From positions 23,779-87,778 of the forward strand of contig PLIC01000132.1 of assembly GCA_003139995.1 (NCBI GenBank): a DNA stretch of 64,000 bases, in the 5' to 3' direction. Made by a program: the position numbers and the translations under genes. Source of the stretch: Candidatus Acidiflorens stordalenmirensis. GTDB lineage: Bacteria; Acidobacteriota; Terriglobia; Terriglobales; Acidobacteriaceae. Each line of letters opens with the position of its first letter. Positions within the stretch are counted from its first letter, which is position 1. Of this stretch, positions 17,600 to 26,856 are shown in pieces. Under the pieces are notes generated by a model. The model ran no database searches. It was given only the letters and a program-made list of their open reading frames with translations, and was not told where the DNA came from.

Positions 17600-17837
17600 T
17601 CTTCGTCATCGACTCGCCCAGTGTTTTTCTCTGGTGTTCCCCGGCCTCAATGAGCCGGAAGTGTATTCCGCGAGTTCTGCTTCCGTTGCGGCATGGGATT
17701 CGATGGCAGCAATAATTTTGGCCAATGTGATCGAGGAGGAATTCCAAGTAAAACTCGATTATAACGTCTTGCCGGACCTTGTCTCCTTTGACCTGATCGA
17801 AGATTACTTGAAGAGTAATGGCAATGGGACCTCGTAA
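17592..17837 (+). CDS. Acyl carrier protein
   Basis: The 81-residue product carries the phosphopantetheine attachment serine S37 in AAWDSMAAI, a variant of the usual DSL. EEEFQVKLDYNVLPDLVSFDLIEDYL supplies helices II-IV with the expected acidic character. The ATG at 17592 overlaps the FkbH-like stop by eight bases and the gene overlaps the next start by 20 bases, so the three genes are translationally linked. It is a dedicated discrete ACP for this cluster, not the fatty acid ACP, because it lacks the strongly acidic family signature. Confidence 0.85.
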   Translation: MTDLRHRLAQCFSLVFPGLNEPEVYSASSASVAAWDSMAAIILANVIEEEFQVKLDYNVLPDLVSFDLIEDYLKSNGNGTS

Positions 17838-19020
17838 CGCTGTCGTCCGTCCAGCCGCGGATCTTTGCGTAGGCTTGCGCGCGGAGTTCGAACGCGAGAT
17901 TAATGAAGCCGACGTCCTGGACTTTGCCCGTAACTGCGGCGACATGAACCCGCTTCATATTGATGTCGAATATGCGCGTTCGACTAACCTGGGAGCCCGC
18001 GTCGTGCACGGTGCTTACCAGGTTGCGCTGGCCTCCGCCATGGCCGGAATGTATCTACCCGGCAGGATCAGCTTCCTGGTTTCGTTCCATGCGCAGTTCA
18101 TCCGTCCTCTGTATTTCCCTTGCCGGGCGGCGGTGCGAGGTGAAATTACGGCTTGGGACCCAGAGAACATGCGCGGTAGCCTGAGCGTTGTCGTTGCGGA
18201 GTTGCCTAGTGAAATCGTGACAAGCCAGATTCACGTGGGCTTCACCTGCCACGAAGTTGCAACGAAGGTGCCCGGTCCTCGCACCAGCGCGGTTCGACCG
18301 TTACCCCATACCGATGCCAAGCTTGTGTTGGTCACGGGAGCCTCCGGAGGAATCGGCTCGTATTTGGTCGGAGAACTGGCCCGCGATTACTCGATTCTGG
18401 CAGTCGTGAATCGCCGCTCGCTCCCGCCGGAACTGCTTGCCCATCCTCGTGTTCTTCAGCTCAAGGTCGATCTTTCCGAACCTGAGTGCATCCCAAACAT
18501 CGAGGAGATGCTGGGAGCGAGATCTCTTTACGGAATTGTTCACGCGGCATGGCCTGGCCTTCTGCAAGGCGGTCTGCTCTCAGTTTCGCGGCAAGCGCTC
18601 GAACAGCAACTCTCCTTCGCGACTTTCCGCACCATCGAACTGGCTCGTCTTCTGGCCAGCAGAAGCGAGAGCGAAGGTGGTCGGCTTGTAGTCCTGGGCT
18701 CTACCGCTGGTACCGAAAAGCCGTCCTTGAGCACGGCGGCTTACTCCCTAGCCAAGGCATCGCTGGAGCATACCGTAAAACTGCTGGCGCCGGAACTCGC
18801 TCTTAAGAAGATAACCATCAATGCCGTCTCTCCCTCTCTTTTACCGGTCGGTATGAATCTCCAGGCGAACGAGCGCCAGCGTCTAATGGCAAAGGCGGCA
18901 GTGCCGCTCGGCCGGCTTTGTGAAACTACGGATGTGATGGGGGCCATCCGTTATCTGTTCTCAAGCGACGCTTCGTTTCTCACAGGTCAGACCATCGTGT
19001 TGTCGGGCGGGCAAATCTAG
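17818..19020 (+). CDS. MaoC-like hydratase / short-chain dehydrogenase fusion
   Basis: This two-domain 400-residue protein has a hot-dog MaoC/R-hydratase domain at 15-150 with D42 and H47 in GDMNPLHID, followed by VVHGAYQVALAS. An SDR domain starts at 168: TGASGGIG (173-180), a conserved serine in VLGSTAGTEK, catalytic YSLAK, then INAVSPS and the C-terminal FLTGQTIVLSGGQ. A fused dehydratase and ketoreductase suggests two reductive or dehydrative steps on an ACP-bound acyl chain. It overlaps the ACP gene by 20 bases. FabG- and FabZ-like chemistry is known for the families; the substrate is inference. Confidence 0.87.
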   Translation: MAMGPRNAVVRPAADLCVGLRAEFEREINEADVLDFARNCGDMNPLHIDVEYARSTNLGARVVHGAYQVALASAMAGMYLPGRISFLVSFHAQFIRPLYFPCRAAVRGEITAWDPENMRGSLSVVVAELPSEIVTSQIHVGFTCHEVATKVPGPRTSAVRPLPHTDAKLVLVTGASGGIGSYLVGELARDYSILAVVNRRSLPPELLAHPRVLQLKVDLSEPECIPNIEEMLGARSLYGIVHAAWPGLLQGGLLSVSRQALEQQLSFATFRTIELARLLASRSESEGGRLVVLGSTAGTEKPSLSTAAYSLAKASLEHTVKLLAPELALKKITINAVSPSLLPVGMNLQANERQRLMAKAAVPLGRLCETTDVMGAIRYLFSSDASFLTGQTIVLSGGQI

Positions 19021-19075
19021 GACGCTGCTCAGGGCACCCGGCCCGAAGGACAATTCGCCAACGATCGACCTTGCA

Positions 19076-20089
19076 ATGAGCGCAACACTCAGAGCCACCG
19101 AACAACACGATCTTCCAGCCCTGGCGACGTTCCTCGTCCGCGTGTACAAGTTTGAGCCTTCAGATTTTCACACCGACCAGCAGCTGCTGCAGTGGAAGTA
19201 CCTCTATCCCAGGCCCGGTTGGCAAGGTGGCCGCAGCTACTTGATTGAAAGGGACGGGGACATTGTTGCTCACGCTGGTGTCTCTCCAATGTCTTTTCGT
19301 CTACCCACTGGGCAAGTCGTAAGCAGCCTCACAATCATGGACTGGGCCGCCGACTCCACGATGCCCGGGGTCGGTGTCATGCTGTTGCGCAAATTAATGG
19401 GGATGGCTCCCACATCTTTTATCATCGGGGGGGCTCCAATCACACGCCAGCTCATACCCCGCATAGGGTTTCGTCAGGTCGGAGACGCTCTGACGCACGC
19501 CGCCTGGTTACGCCCACGGCGGGAATTTCGGACGCGCCCCCGCACGGGGAGATCCATTCTCCGCTTGGTGCACGGGTTGGCGCATCCCGTACCTATTCAG
19601 AGTCGGCTCAGTAGGCGCTGGGAATTTGTCCCGGTGAGCGAATTCGATAATTCGCTCCAGCCGATATTGAGCGACGCAAGGCGCACTTGGACGATCTGCC
19701 AGCGAACCATTGCGGACTTGAACTATCTGCTGAAGTGTCCTCACTTGGAAGTGCGGGGGTTTTTGCTTCGGCACCAAAGCCGCCTCGGTGGTTATTTCAT
19801 CATGGGAAAATCTGGCTGGGAAGCACGGCTACTTGACTTTGTTGTTGACTCAGAGGATATGAACGATTGGAAACGCGCATGTGCTGCCGTTACGAACGCA
19901 GCTTTGCTTGACCCCGAAGTTTGCCGAATTCGTGTCCTCTCTACTGTGCCGATTCTGAGCCAAGCATTGGCGTGGAACGGGTACTGGTGTCAGTACAAGG
20001 AACCCATCGCGCTTCACGATCCAGCCGATGCCATGGGCCGAGCGTTCCCTGTAAGTTTCCAACTCTTCGACGGCGACTCTGGCTATTAA
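19076..20089 (+). CDS. GNAT-like acyltransferase
   Basis: The 337-residue protein opens with a GNAT-type N-terminus: LRATEQHDLPALATFLVRVY, then WKYLYPRPG and SYLIERDGDIVAHAGVSPMSF, then MDWAADSTMPGVGVMLLRKL, which corresponds to the acyl-CoA pantetheine loop region. A second half (210-335) may be another degenerate GNAT fold. It follows the MaoC-SDR gene by 55 bases. It could transfer the ACP-borne or a CoA-borne acyl group to an amino sugar and so stand in for PseH. That is inference. Confidence 0.65.
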   Translation: MSATLRATEQHDLPALATFLVRVYKFEPSDFHTDQQLLQWKYLYPRPGWQGGRSYLIERDGDIVAHAGVSPMSFRLPTGQVVSSLTIMDWAADSTMPGVGVMLLRKLMGMAPTSFIIGGAPITRQLIPRIGFRQVGDALTHAAWLRPRREFRTRPRTGRSILRLVHGLAHPVPIQSRLSRRWEFVPVSEFDNSLQPILSDARRTWTICQRTIADLNYLLKCPHLEVRGFLLRHQSRLGGYFIMGKSGWEARLLDFVVDSEDMNDWKRACAAVTNAALLDPEVCRIRVLSTVPILSQALAWNGYWCQYKEPIALHDPADAMGRAFPVSFQLFDGDSGY

Positions 20090-20187
20090 GACGAACCAGC
20101 GCCTCACTCACGCTGCAAGCATTTGCGGGTAGCACCAGCGCCTGAGTCGTGAGATACAATTCTGCGGAACCTTTCAAGAGGTAACCC

Positions 20188-21279
20188 TTGAGATTCGTCA
20201 GTCCTGCTCTGAAGCACATCGTCTTTCCCGCCTTGTCCTGGAGCGGGTACCTCCGCTACACGGCAGGTGCTGGTCCAGCGGTCGTGACATACCATGGCGT
20301 GTTCCCAGCCAGATACGAGGTCAGGAATCCGGCTTTGGACGGCAACCTAGTGCATACCGATTCGCTGCGGCGCCAGCTGCAGCTTCTGAAGAAGCGCTAC
20401 CGCGTGATCTCCCCCGAAGACTTCCTCCGTTGGTCCGAGGAAGAGCTGTCACTTCCGCCGCATTCGATATTGCTGACTTGTGACGACGCGCTGCGGAACA
20501 CGCTGACGGAAATGGTTCCCATACTGCAGGAGCTTGGCCTGTCTTGCCTCTTCTTCGCCACCGGCGCGTCCGCCGAGGAGACGCCGTCCATGCTCTGGTA
20601 TGAGGAACTCTATCTGATGTTGTTGGACGCCAGCGAGTCCATCACTGTCAGCATTCCCGAAGCCGGCGTTAGCATTGGCCCAATTGCGCCGAACAGGAAA
20701 CACTCGTGTTGGTGGAACTTGGTCGAACGGCTTTCGCAGTTCGATAGAGAACTCAGACGCAGATTCCTCGATCAAGTCCGCGACCAGCTCGGGCTTTCAG
20801 AAGATTGGGGAACGCGCCTCGTCGAGAATTCAACCGTGGCCTGCAGATTTCTTACGTTAGATCGAGAGGGGCTACGGCAACTGGTCGCTGCGGGAATGAC
20901 GATCGGCGCCCATTCTCTCTCGCACCCGATTCTCGCGCGGGCACCCGAAGGATTGGCTTGGCGGGAGATCTCCGAAAGCCGGAGTGTTCTTGAGAAGGCT
21001 CTGGGGCTGACGGTGTGGGCCTTTGGGTATCCCTTCGGCAATGCCGCTACGGTCACAGGACGAGATTTGCGGCTGGCGGAGGAGGCAGGTTTCCGCTGCG
21101 CCTTTATGAACATCGGAGGCGGGTTTGGCGCGAAGATCAATCGCTTCGCCGTGCCGCGCGTCCACGTGACCGCCGACATGAGCTTGTTTGAGTTTGAGGC
21201 CCACATCTCGGGTTTCTACCGCTCCATGCGCAAGAGGCTGCTGGGCGGCGATGAACTGGAAGCGGTCGTGGGCGCTTAA
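20188..21279 (+). CDS. Polysaccharide deacetylase (NodB fold)
   Basis: Carbohydrate esterase family 4-like protein of 363 residues. VVTYHGV (32-38) is motif 0 of the family. TCDDA (97-101) replaces TFDDG, with D99/D100 as base and metal ligand. GAHSLSHP holds H242 and H246. GYPFG and the C-terminal region complete the barrel. An insertion at about 130-225 is larger than in peptidoglycan deacetylases. Translation starts at TTG 20188 after AAGAGG. It probably de-N-acetylates a glycan or sugar intermediate in this cluster. Confidence 0.85.
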   Translation: MRFVSPALKHIVFPALSWSGYLRYTAGAGPAVVTYHGVFPARYEVRNPALDGNLVHTDSLRRQLQLLKKRYRVISPEDFLRWSEEELSLPPHSILLTCDDALRNTLTEMVPILQELGLSCLFFATGASAEETPSMLWYEELYLMLLDASESITVSIPEAGVSIGPIAPNRKHSCWWNLVERLSQFDRELRRRFLDQVRDQLGLSEDWGTRLVENSTVACRFLTLDREGLRQLVAAGMTIGAHSLSHPILARAPEGLAWREISESRSVLEKALGLTVWAFGYPFGNAATVTGRDLRLAEEAGFRCAFMNIGGGFGAKINRFAVPRVHVTADMSLFEFEAHISGFYRSMRKRLLGGDELEAVVGA

Positions 21280-21546
21280 GAGCAAGCGACAAACTTTGGG
21301 CGGCAGCGACGGGTTAACCCGGGCGAGAGGCGCAACTTTTTTCTTATGAGGGGTAGCCTGCAAAGTTAGTTTGGGCCGCGGGGAATCCTCAGCTATCGGT
21401 CTTCCTCAGCTATACTAGCCAGCACAAGAACTTATCCGAAAAGCGAAGATTCTTCTGATTCAGGAAGGGTCCGATTAGGGACCGTCAAGACTGGCAGTGT
21501 GGCGCCCCGCGCGTGACTCGAAAGAAGAGATTTCGAAGGGACAAGA

Positions 21547-22551
21547 ATGGTGAATTGGCCGCAGGAATCGATACTGGTAACGGGTGGAACGGGGTCGTTT
21601 GGGAAGAAGTTTGTGGAGATCATGCTGCGCGACTACCATCCTCAACGACTGGTGGTTTTCAGCCGCGACGAGTTGAAGCAGCATGAGATGAGAACGTCGG
21701 GCTTTGATCATCCCAGCCTGCGGTATTTCATTGGAGACGTTCGGGACGTGGACCGCTTGAAGCGCGCTCTGGCGGGCGTGACGGTGGTGGTGCACACAGC
21801 GGCACTCAAGCAGGTGCCGGCTTGCGAGTACAACCCGTTCGAAGCGATCCAGACGAATATCATGGGTGGGCGCAACGTGATTGATGCGGCCATTGATCAA
21901 GGCGTGCGCCGCATTCTGGCGCTCAGCACCGACAAGGCGGTGAATCCGATCAATCTGTACGGCGCCACCAAGCTCTGCGCGGAAAAAGTGTTTGTGCAGG
22001 CCAATGCCTATGCGGGCGCGAAAAATACGCGTTTTAGCTGCGCGCGCTACGGGAACGTGGTGGGGAGCCGCGGTAGCGTGATCCCGGTTTTTCTGGAACA
22101 GCGCCGACGCGGGAAGATCACGATCACGGATCCGCGAATGACGCGATTCTGGCTGACGCTGGAGCAGGGCGTGAAGTTTGTGATCCGGTGCATCGAGCAG
22201 ATGCACGGCGGCGAGATTTTTGTTCCGAAGATTCCGAGCATGCGGCTGGTGGACCTGGCGGAGACCGTCGCGCCCGGATGTGAGGTGGAGTACATCGGGA
22301 TTCGTCCGGGAGAGAAGTTGCATGAAGTGCTGGTCTCTGAGGACGAGTCGCGGCAAACGCTCGAAACTGAAGACATGTACGTGATACAGCCATCGCATCC
22401 GTGGTGGAAATCGGAAAACTGGGTGAATGCCAAGCCGCTTCCGGAAGGCTTTCGTTATTCAAGCGACACGAACGAACGCTGGCTGACGCGGCGTGAGTTG
22501 GAAGATTTGGTGACGCCGGAAACTGCGGAGGCGGTGCCGACGTCCGCCTAG
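21547..22551 (+). CDS. pseB: UDP-GlcNAc 4,6-dehydratase (inverting)
   Basis: PseB turns UDP-GlcNAc into UDP-2-acetamido-2,6-dideoxy-beta-L-arabino-hexos-4-ulose, the first step to pseudaminic acid. The 334-residue extended SDR has TGGTGSFGK at 12-20, FSRDELKQHEM at 38-48, T128/D129/K130, and the Y138-xxx-K142 pair. DPRMTRFW and the C-terminal PGEKLHEVLVSEDES are PseB/FlaA1 signatures. The short length excludes the membrane-anchored CapD/WbpM type. It is separated by one base from pseC, so the pair forms the start of an operon. Confidence 0.93.
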   Translation: MVNWPQESILVTGGTGSFGKKFVEIMLRDYHPQRLVVFSRDELKQHEMRTSGFDHPSLRYFIGDVRDVDRLKRALAGVTVVVHTAALKQVPACEYNPFEAIQTNIMGGRNVIDAAIDQGVRRILALSTDKAVNPINLYGATKLCAEKVFVQANAYAGAKNTRFSCARYGNVVGSRGSVIPVFLEQRRRGKITITDPRMTRFWLTLEQGVKFVIRCIEQMHGGEIFVPKIPSMRLVDLAETVAPGCEVEYIGIRPGEKLHEVLVSEDESRQTLETEDMYVIQPSHPWWKSENWVNAKPLPEGFRYSSDTNERWLTRRELEDLVTPETAEAVPTSA

Positions 22552-22552
22552 C

Positions 22553-23773
22553 ATGAGCGCCTTACCCACAAAGCTGGAAACGCTCGCCATCCATGGGGGA
22601 ACGCCCGTGCGGGAAACGTTGTTGCCCTACGGGCGGCAGAGTCTCAACGAAGAAGATATTCAGGCGGTCGTAGAAGTTTTGCGGTCCGACTGGCTGACGA
22701 CCGGACCGAAAGTCGGCGAGTTTGAGGAGCGATTCGCAGCGTGGGTGGGAGCGAAGTGCGGGGTCAGCTTCAGTTCGGGCACGGCTGCGCTGCACGCGGC
22801 GGCCTTTGCAGCGGGACTCGGGCCGGGGGATGAGGCGATCACCACGCCCATGACTTTCTGCGCGACCGCGAATTGTGTGCTGTACCAGGGAGCGAAGCCC
22901 GTGTTCGCCGACGTGAGTGCAGACACACTGAATCTCGATCCCGGCGAAGTTGCAAAGAAGCTCTCTTCACGGACAAAGGCCATTCTTGCGGTCGACTATG
23001 CCGGGCACCCTGCGGATCTTGATGCGCTGCTTGCGGTCACGCGGCAGCGTGGAATTCCACTGATTGAAGATGCCTGTCACGCGCTGGGCGCGAACTACCG
23101 CGGAAAGCGCGTGGGCGGCATTTCGGATATGACCGTGTTCAGCTTTCACCCCGTGAAGCACCTGACCACCGGGGAAGGCGGTATGGTTACGACCAACGAT
23201 GCGCGGCTGGCCGAGACGCTGCGGCGCTTTCGCAATCACGGCATCAGCAGCGAAGCGCGCGAGCGGCAGCAATCCGGGCAGTGGTTTTACGAGATGGTGC
23301 TGCTGGGCTTCAATTACAGGTTGACGGATATCGCTTGCGCGCTGGGACTGTCGCAGTTGGAAAAGCTGGATGTGAACCTGGCGCGGCGGCGAGAAATTGC
23401 GGCGCGATACACGGCGGCGTTCCGGGATTTGCCGGCGGTCATTGTCCCCACGGTGCGCGATGGCGTGAATCCGGCGTGGCATTTATATCCGATCCGGCTG
23501 AAACTGGAAATGTTGTTGGCGGGGCGTGGGGAAATCTTTCGAGCCCTGCGCGCGGAGAATATCGGCGTGAATGTTCACTACATCCCGGTGCATCGACATC
23601 CGTACTACCGCGAGCGCTTCAAGTCCAAGGAAGGTTATCCGGTGGCGGAGGGCACGTATGAGCGGCTGATCAGCCTGCCGATGTTTCATGCGATGACGGC
23701 GCAGGATGTGGAAGACGTGATCCACGCGCTGCGAAAAGTTATGCTTCATTACGAAGGGGAGCGCTCGCATTAG
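22553..23773 (+). CDS. pseC: UDP-4-amino-4,6-dideoxy-N-acetyl-beta-L-altrosamine transaminase
   Basis: PseC aminates the PseB product at C4 with PLP and glutamate. The 406-residue DegT/DnrJ-family protein has the SSGTAALHAA phosphate-binding segment (74-83), EDACHALGA (172-180), and the Schiff-base lysine K202 in SFHPVKHLTTGEGG. The placement directly after pseB supports PseC over a generic DegT enzyme. It is long by the family standard because of a 20-residue N-terminal extension. Full-length and intact. Confidence 0.92.
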   Translation: MSALPTKLETLAIHGGTPVRETLLPYGRQSLNEEDIQAVVEVLRSDWLTTGPKVGEFEERFAAWVGAKCGVSFSSGTAALHAAAFAAGLGPGDEAITTPMTFCATANCVLYQGAKPVFADVSADTLNLDPGEVAKKLSSRTKAILAVDYAGHPADLDALLAVTRQRGIPLIEDACHALGANYRGKRVGGISDMTVFSFHPVKHLTTGEGGMVTTNDARLAETLRRFRNHGISSEARERQQSGQWFYEMVLLGFNYRLTDIACALGLSQLEKLDVNLARRREIAARYTAAFRDLPAVIVPTVRDGVNPAWHLYPIRLKLEMLLAGRGEIFRALRAENIGVNVHYIPVHRHPYYRERFKSKEGYPVAEGTYERLISLPMFHAMTAQDVEDVIHALRKVMLHYEGERSH

Positions 23774-23947
23774 CTCGAGACCCTGCGAAAAAAATAACTT
23801 CATGCCCCTGATTTCCGCGCACGAGCAAAGTTGCGGGCGAGAAGGGAACTGCGCTACCTTGGAAACGAAAACAAGGATACCGCATTGCTTATCCGCTCAA
23901 AGGGAGAGCGGCTGTATGCGCATTGGCCAATCCAGGCGGGAAGAGGC

Positions 23948-24676
23948 ATGAGGGTCATTGCCATTATCCAAGCGCGCATGGGCAGCACGCGGCTGCCGGG
24001 CAAGGTTCTCGAGGAGGTGGGCAGCCAAACGGTCCTGGCGCGAGTAGTCGAACGCACTCGCCGGGCAAAAAGGCTCGACGAAATCATGGTAGCGACCAGT
24101 GAGCTTCCGGCGGACGACGGGATCTCGGCGACCTGTGCGCAGCGAGGATGGGCTTGTTTCCGAGGCAGCGAGAAGGATGTGCTCGACCGCTATTATCAGG
24201 CGGCACTGGTTTGCGGGGCTGAGGCAGTGGTACGAGTTACCTCGGATTGTCCGCTGATTGACCCGGAGGTCGTGGACTTGATTGTAGGCACGTTTCTCGA
24301 TCAGCGAGTTGACTATGCCACCAATGATTTTCCTCCTACATACCCTCGCGGCTTGGACGCTGAAGCATTCACCATGGCGGCGTTGACGCGTGCCTGGGGC
24401 AAAGCCAAAGAAACCTATCAGCGGGAGCATGTCACGCCGTTCTTCTATGAGAATCCGGAATTGTTTTCTGTGGCCTCGGTGCGCGCCGAGTCTGACTATA
24501 GCGGCTATCGTTGGACGCTGGACACGCCGGAAGATTTGCAGCTAATACGCGAGATTTACCGGCGGTTTGATAACCGGGACGATTTCAGCTGGCGTGAGGT
24601 TCTGTCGCTCATGCAGCGTGAACCGGAACTGGCCCTGATCAACGCACACGTGCTCCAGAAGTCCTATCAGGTCTGA
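23948..24676 (+). CDS. pseF: SpsF/PseF-type cytidylyltransferase
   Basis: The 242-residue protein has the nucleotidyltransferase start IAIIQARMGSTRLPGKVL, the R-x-T-S-D-C-P-L-I-D metal-binding motif near 98, and a C-terminal RWTLDTPEDLQLI block. It belongs to the SpsF (COG1861) branch of acylneuraminate cytidylyltransferases, which in pse-type loci activates the nonulosonic acid with CMP. The ATG at 23948 sits behind GGGAAGAGG. The stop overlaps the pseG start (TGATG). The exact sugar is inferred from neighbours. Confidence 0.88.
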   Translation: MRVIAIIQARMGSTRLPGKVLEEVGSQTVLARVVERTRRAKRLDEIMVATSELPADDGISATCAQRGWACFRGSEKDVLDRYYQAALVCGAEAVVRVTSDCPLIDPEVVDLIVGTFLDQRVDYATNDFPPTYPRGLDAEAFTMAALTRAWGKAKETYQREHVTPFFYENPELFSVASVRAESDYSGYRWTLDTPEDLQLIREIYRRFDNRDDFSWREVLSLMQREPELALINAHVLQKSYQV

Positions 24677-25737
24677 TGCCTCCAGGAACTCTCATCATAC
24701 GCGCGGATGCCAACGTCTCCATTGGTATTGGCCACGTCATGCGCTGCCTTGGGATTGCCCAAGCTTGGCAGGATATTGGCGGCAAGTGTCTGCTCGCAGC
24801 CTATGATCTGAATCCATCCATGGAAGGACGAGTCCGTTCGGAAGGAATCGCCGTAATCAACCCTAAAAAGGGTGACGGCGGATCGGAGGATGCCAGCGAG
24901 CTCGTGGAATTGGCACGACAGGAAAATGCTGAGTGGGTGGTCGTGGACGGATACCATTTCAACACCGCCTATCAGCGTGCTGTCAAAGCGGCGGGGTTCA
25001 AGCTTCTGTTCGCGGACGATTATGGCCATGCCAGAAGCTATGTAGCCGACATTGTGCTGAACCAGAACGCAGGCGCGAGTGAAACGCTGTACCAACAACG
25101 AGAGCCTTATACCCAGCTCCTGCTGGGCCTGCATTATTTCGGGTTGCGTCGCGAATTTGAAAAATGGGGACGATGGGAGCGGAACATTCCGCAGGTAGCA
25201 CGCAAGGTGCTAGTCAGCATGGGTGGTGCCGATCTCGACAACGTGAGTCTGCAAGTTCTGGAGGCGCTGCAAGCCGTCGAGAACGAGAATCTTGAGGTCG
25301 TTTTAGTGATTGGCGGGAACAATCCACACCGTCAGTCTCTCGAACACGCAGCTTCGCTTTGCAACCTTCCCATCCGAGGGGAGACCAACCCGGCGCGTAT
25401 GCCGGAGTTGATGGTTTGGTCGGAGTTTGCAGTTTCCGCAGGCGGCGGCACATGTTATGAGCTGGCTTTTTTGCAGGTGCCCATGTTGTTGATTACCATT
25501 GCCCAGAACCATGAGCACACCTGTCAAGTCCTTGCTGCGGAGGGTGCAGCGATTCATGCTGGCTGGTTTCATTCGCTTGACCGGAATCGGCTTGCGATGT
25601 CTATTCAAAAGGCCATCTTGGACCGAGCCCTGCGCAAATCACTAATTGAGAACGGGCGCCGGCTGGTGGATGGCAAAGGAGCACAGCGTGTGGTGAAGAG
25701 TATGACGTCAGTGGGATCAAACGGAATGTCCATGTGA
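24676..25737 (+). CDS. pseG: UDP-2,4-diacetamido-2,4,6-trideoxy-beta-L-altropyranose hydrolase
   Basis: PseG removes UDP from the bis-acylamino sugar before condensation with phosphoenolpyruvate. The 353-residue GT-B-like protein has the signature RADANVSIGIGHVMRCL (9-25) with catalytic H20 in G-I-G-H. LFADDYGH, VLVSMGGAD and VSAGGGTCYELAFL cover the nucleotide-binding C-terminal domain. Start and stop overlap or abut its neighbours, consistent with one transcript from pseB. Length is typical. Confidence 0.92.
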   Translation: MPPGTLIIRADANVSIGIGHVMRCLGIAQAWQDIGGKCLLAAYDLNPSMEGRVRSEGIAVINPKKGDGGSEDASELVELARQENAEWVVVDGYHFNTAYQRAVKAAGFKLLFADDYGHARSYVADIVLNQNAGASETLYQQREPYTQLLLGLHYFGLRREFEKWGRWERNIPQVARKVLVSMGGADLDNVSLQVLEALQAVENENLEVVLVIGGNNPHRQSLEHAASLCNLPIRGETNPARMPELMVWSEFAVSAGGGTCYELAFLQVPMLLITIAQNHEHTCQVLAAEGAAIHAGWFHSLDRNRLAMSIQKAILDRALRKSLIENGRRLVDGKGAQRVVKSMTSVGSNGMSM

Positions 25738-25744
25738 GCCAACC

Positions 25745-26845
25745 ATGAGCATGCTAGAAGAAATGAATCCTCCGGAGCACATCTGGGAAGTAGGAAGCGA
25801 GTTTCATTGGTGTGATTTACCACAGCCACCGTTTCTTCCCTGGCCTGCGGAAGTTCGCTGGTATTTGTTGGCGCGACACGGCATCGCCGCGCTGATACAG
25901 TTGCACTCCGCGAAGAAACCAGCTCTATGGTTGCCCTCCTACTTCTGTCCGGAAGTGGCCGAAGCCTGCCGTTCGATTTGTGAACTGTTTGAATACCGTG
26001 ACGATCCTCGTTGGCCAGAGCCAGATTGGAGTTCTTTGCACCCCGCGCACCATGATCTCGTCTTGGCGGTCAATTATTTCGGAGTGCGGAGTGGTATTTC
26101 GTGGCAGAATTGGCGGGTTACCCATGAGTGCTTCTTAGTGGAAGATCACACCCAAGATCCATTCTCTCCATGGTGTTTGAATTCTGCCGCCGATTATGCC
26201 GTAGCCTCTTTACGCAAGACCATGCCCATTCCAGATGGCGCTGTGATATGGTCGCCACGCGCGCTGGAACTGCCCCAGCAACCGGACAGCGAAGCTGGAG
26301 AATGGTCCGGTAGTGCTCTCAAGACTGCTGCCATGCTTTATAAGACCGAATATCTGCGCGGACAGGGAGGCGATGAGCTGAAGAGTCGTTTCCGCGATCT
26401 CCAGATGCGCGGCGAGCAGCGTATGCGGAGTAGCTCGATTTCAGCCGTGTCGCCGTACAGCCGGGCTTACATCGAAAACGGAATGCCGGAACATTGGCGA
26501 GTGCAGCGGCTGCGCAATGCCCGCTATCTCCTGAACCAGCTTCCTAAGCTGAAGTATGCAGACTTACTTTTTCAGGAATGGCCTGAGGGAGCGGTTCCAT
26601 TCGTGCTGTTATTACTCTTTCATTCGCAAAACGAACGTGATAACTGCCAGGCATGCCTGCAACGTCAAAGAATTTACTGTCCTGTCCATTGGGCTTGCCA
26701 GACGGAGAACATCGAGGCAATTGATTTGTGCGCGCGCATCCTGAGCCTACCCATTGACCAACGTTATGCGGAGAACGAAATGGAGCGCATTGCTGCTGCT
26801 CTTAACGCATATGCCGAGGCAAACGTGGCGGGCGCAATACTATAA
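25745..26845 (+). CDS. Degenerate fold-type I PLP (DegT-like) protein
   Basis: This 366-residue protein resembles DegT/DnrJ aminotransferases at low level. Segments are LARHGIAALIQ (42-52), WLPSYFCPEVAEAC (62-75), LVEDHTQDPFS (D134, H135) and DYAVASLRKTMPIPDGA with K158 as possible Schiff-base lysine. It lacks the standard H-x-x-K-x-x-x-x-G-E-G-G motif. It sits between pseG and the WbqC gene, a place often taken by sugar-modifying genes. It may be an aminotransferase of unusual specificity or a non-catalytic relative. Confidence 0.55.
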   Translation: MSMLEEMNPPEHIWEVGSEFHWCDLPQPPFLPWPAEVRWYLLARHGIAALIQLHSAKKPALWLPSYFCPEVAEACRSICELFEYRDDPRWPEPDWSSLHPAHHDLVLAVNYFGVRSGISWQNWRVTHECFLVEDHTQDPFSPWCLNSAADYAVASLRKTMPIPDGAVIWSPRALELPQQPDSEAGEWSGSALKTAAMLYKTEYLRGQGGDELKSRFRDLQMRGEQRMRSSSISAVSPYSRAYIENGMPEHWRVQRLRNARYLLNQLPKLKYADLLFQEWPEGAVPFVLLLLFHSQNERDNCQACLQRQRIYCPVHWACQTENIEAIDLCARILSLPIDQRYAENEMERIAAALNAYAEANVAGAIL

Positions 26846-26856
26846 GCTGACGCGAT

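Noticed and set aside
21475..22398. 307-codon minus-strand open frame
   Set aside because: Antisense shadow of pseB.
21547..22551. CapD/WbpM or FlaA1 retaining dehydratase
   Set aside because: No membrane domain, short length and direct linkage to pseC, pseG and pseI favour PseB.
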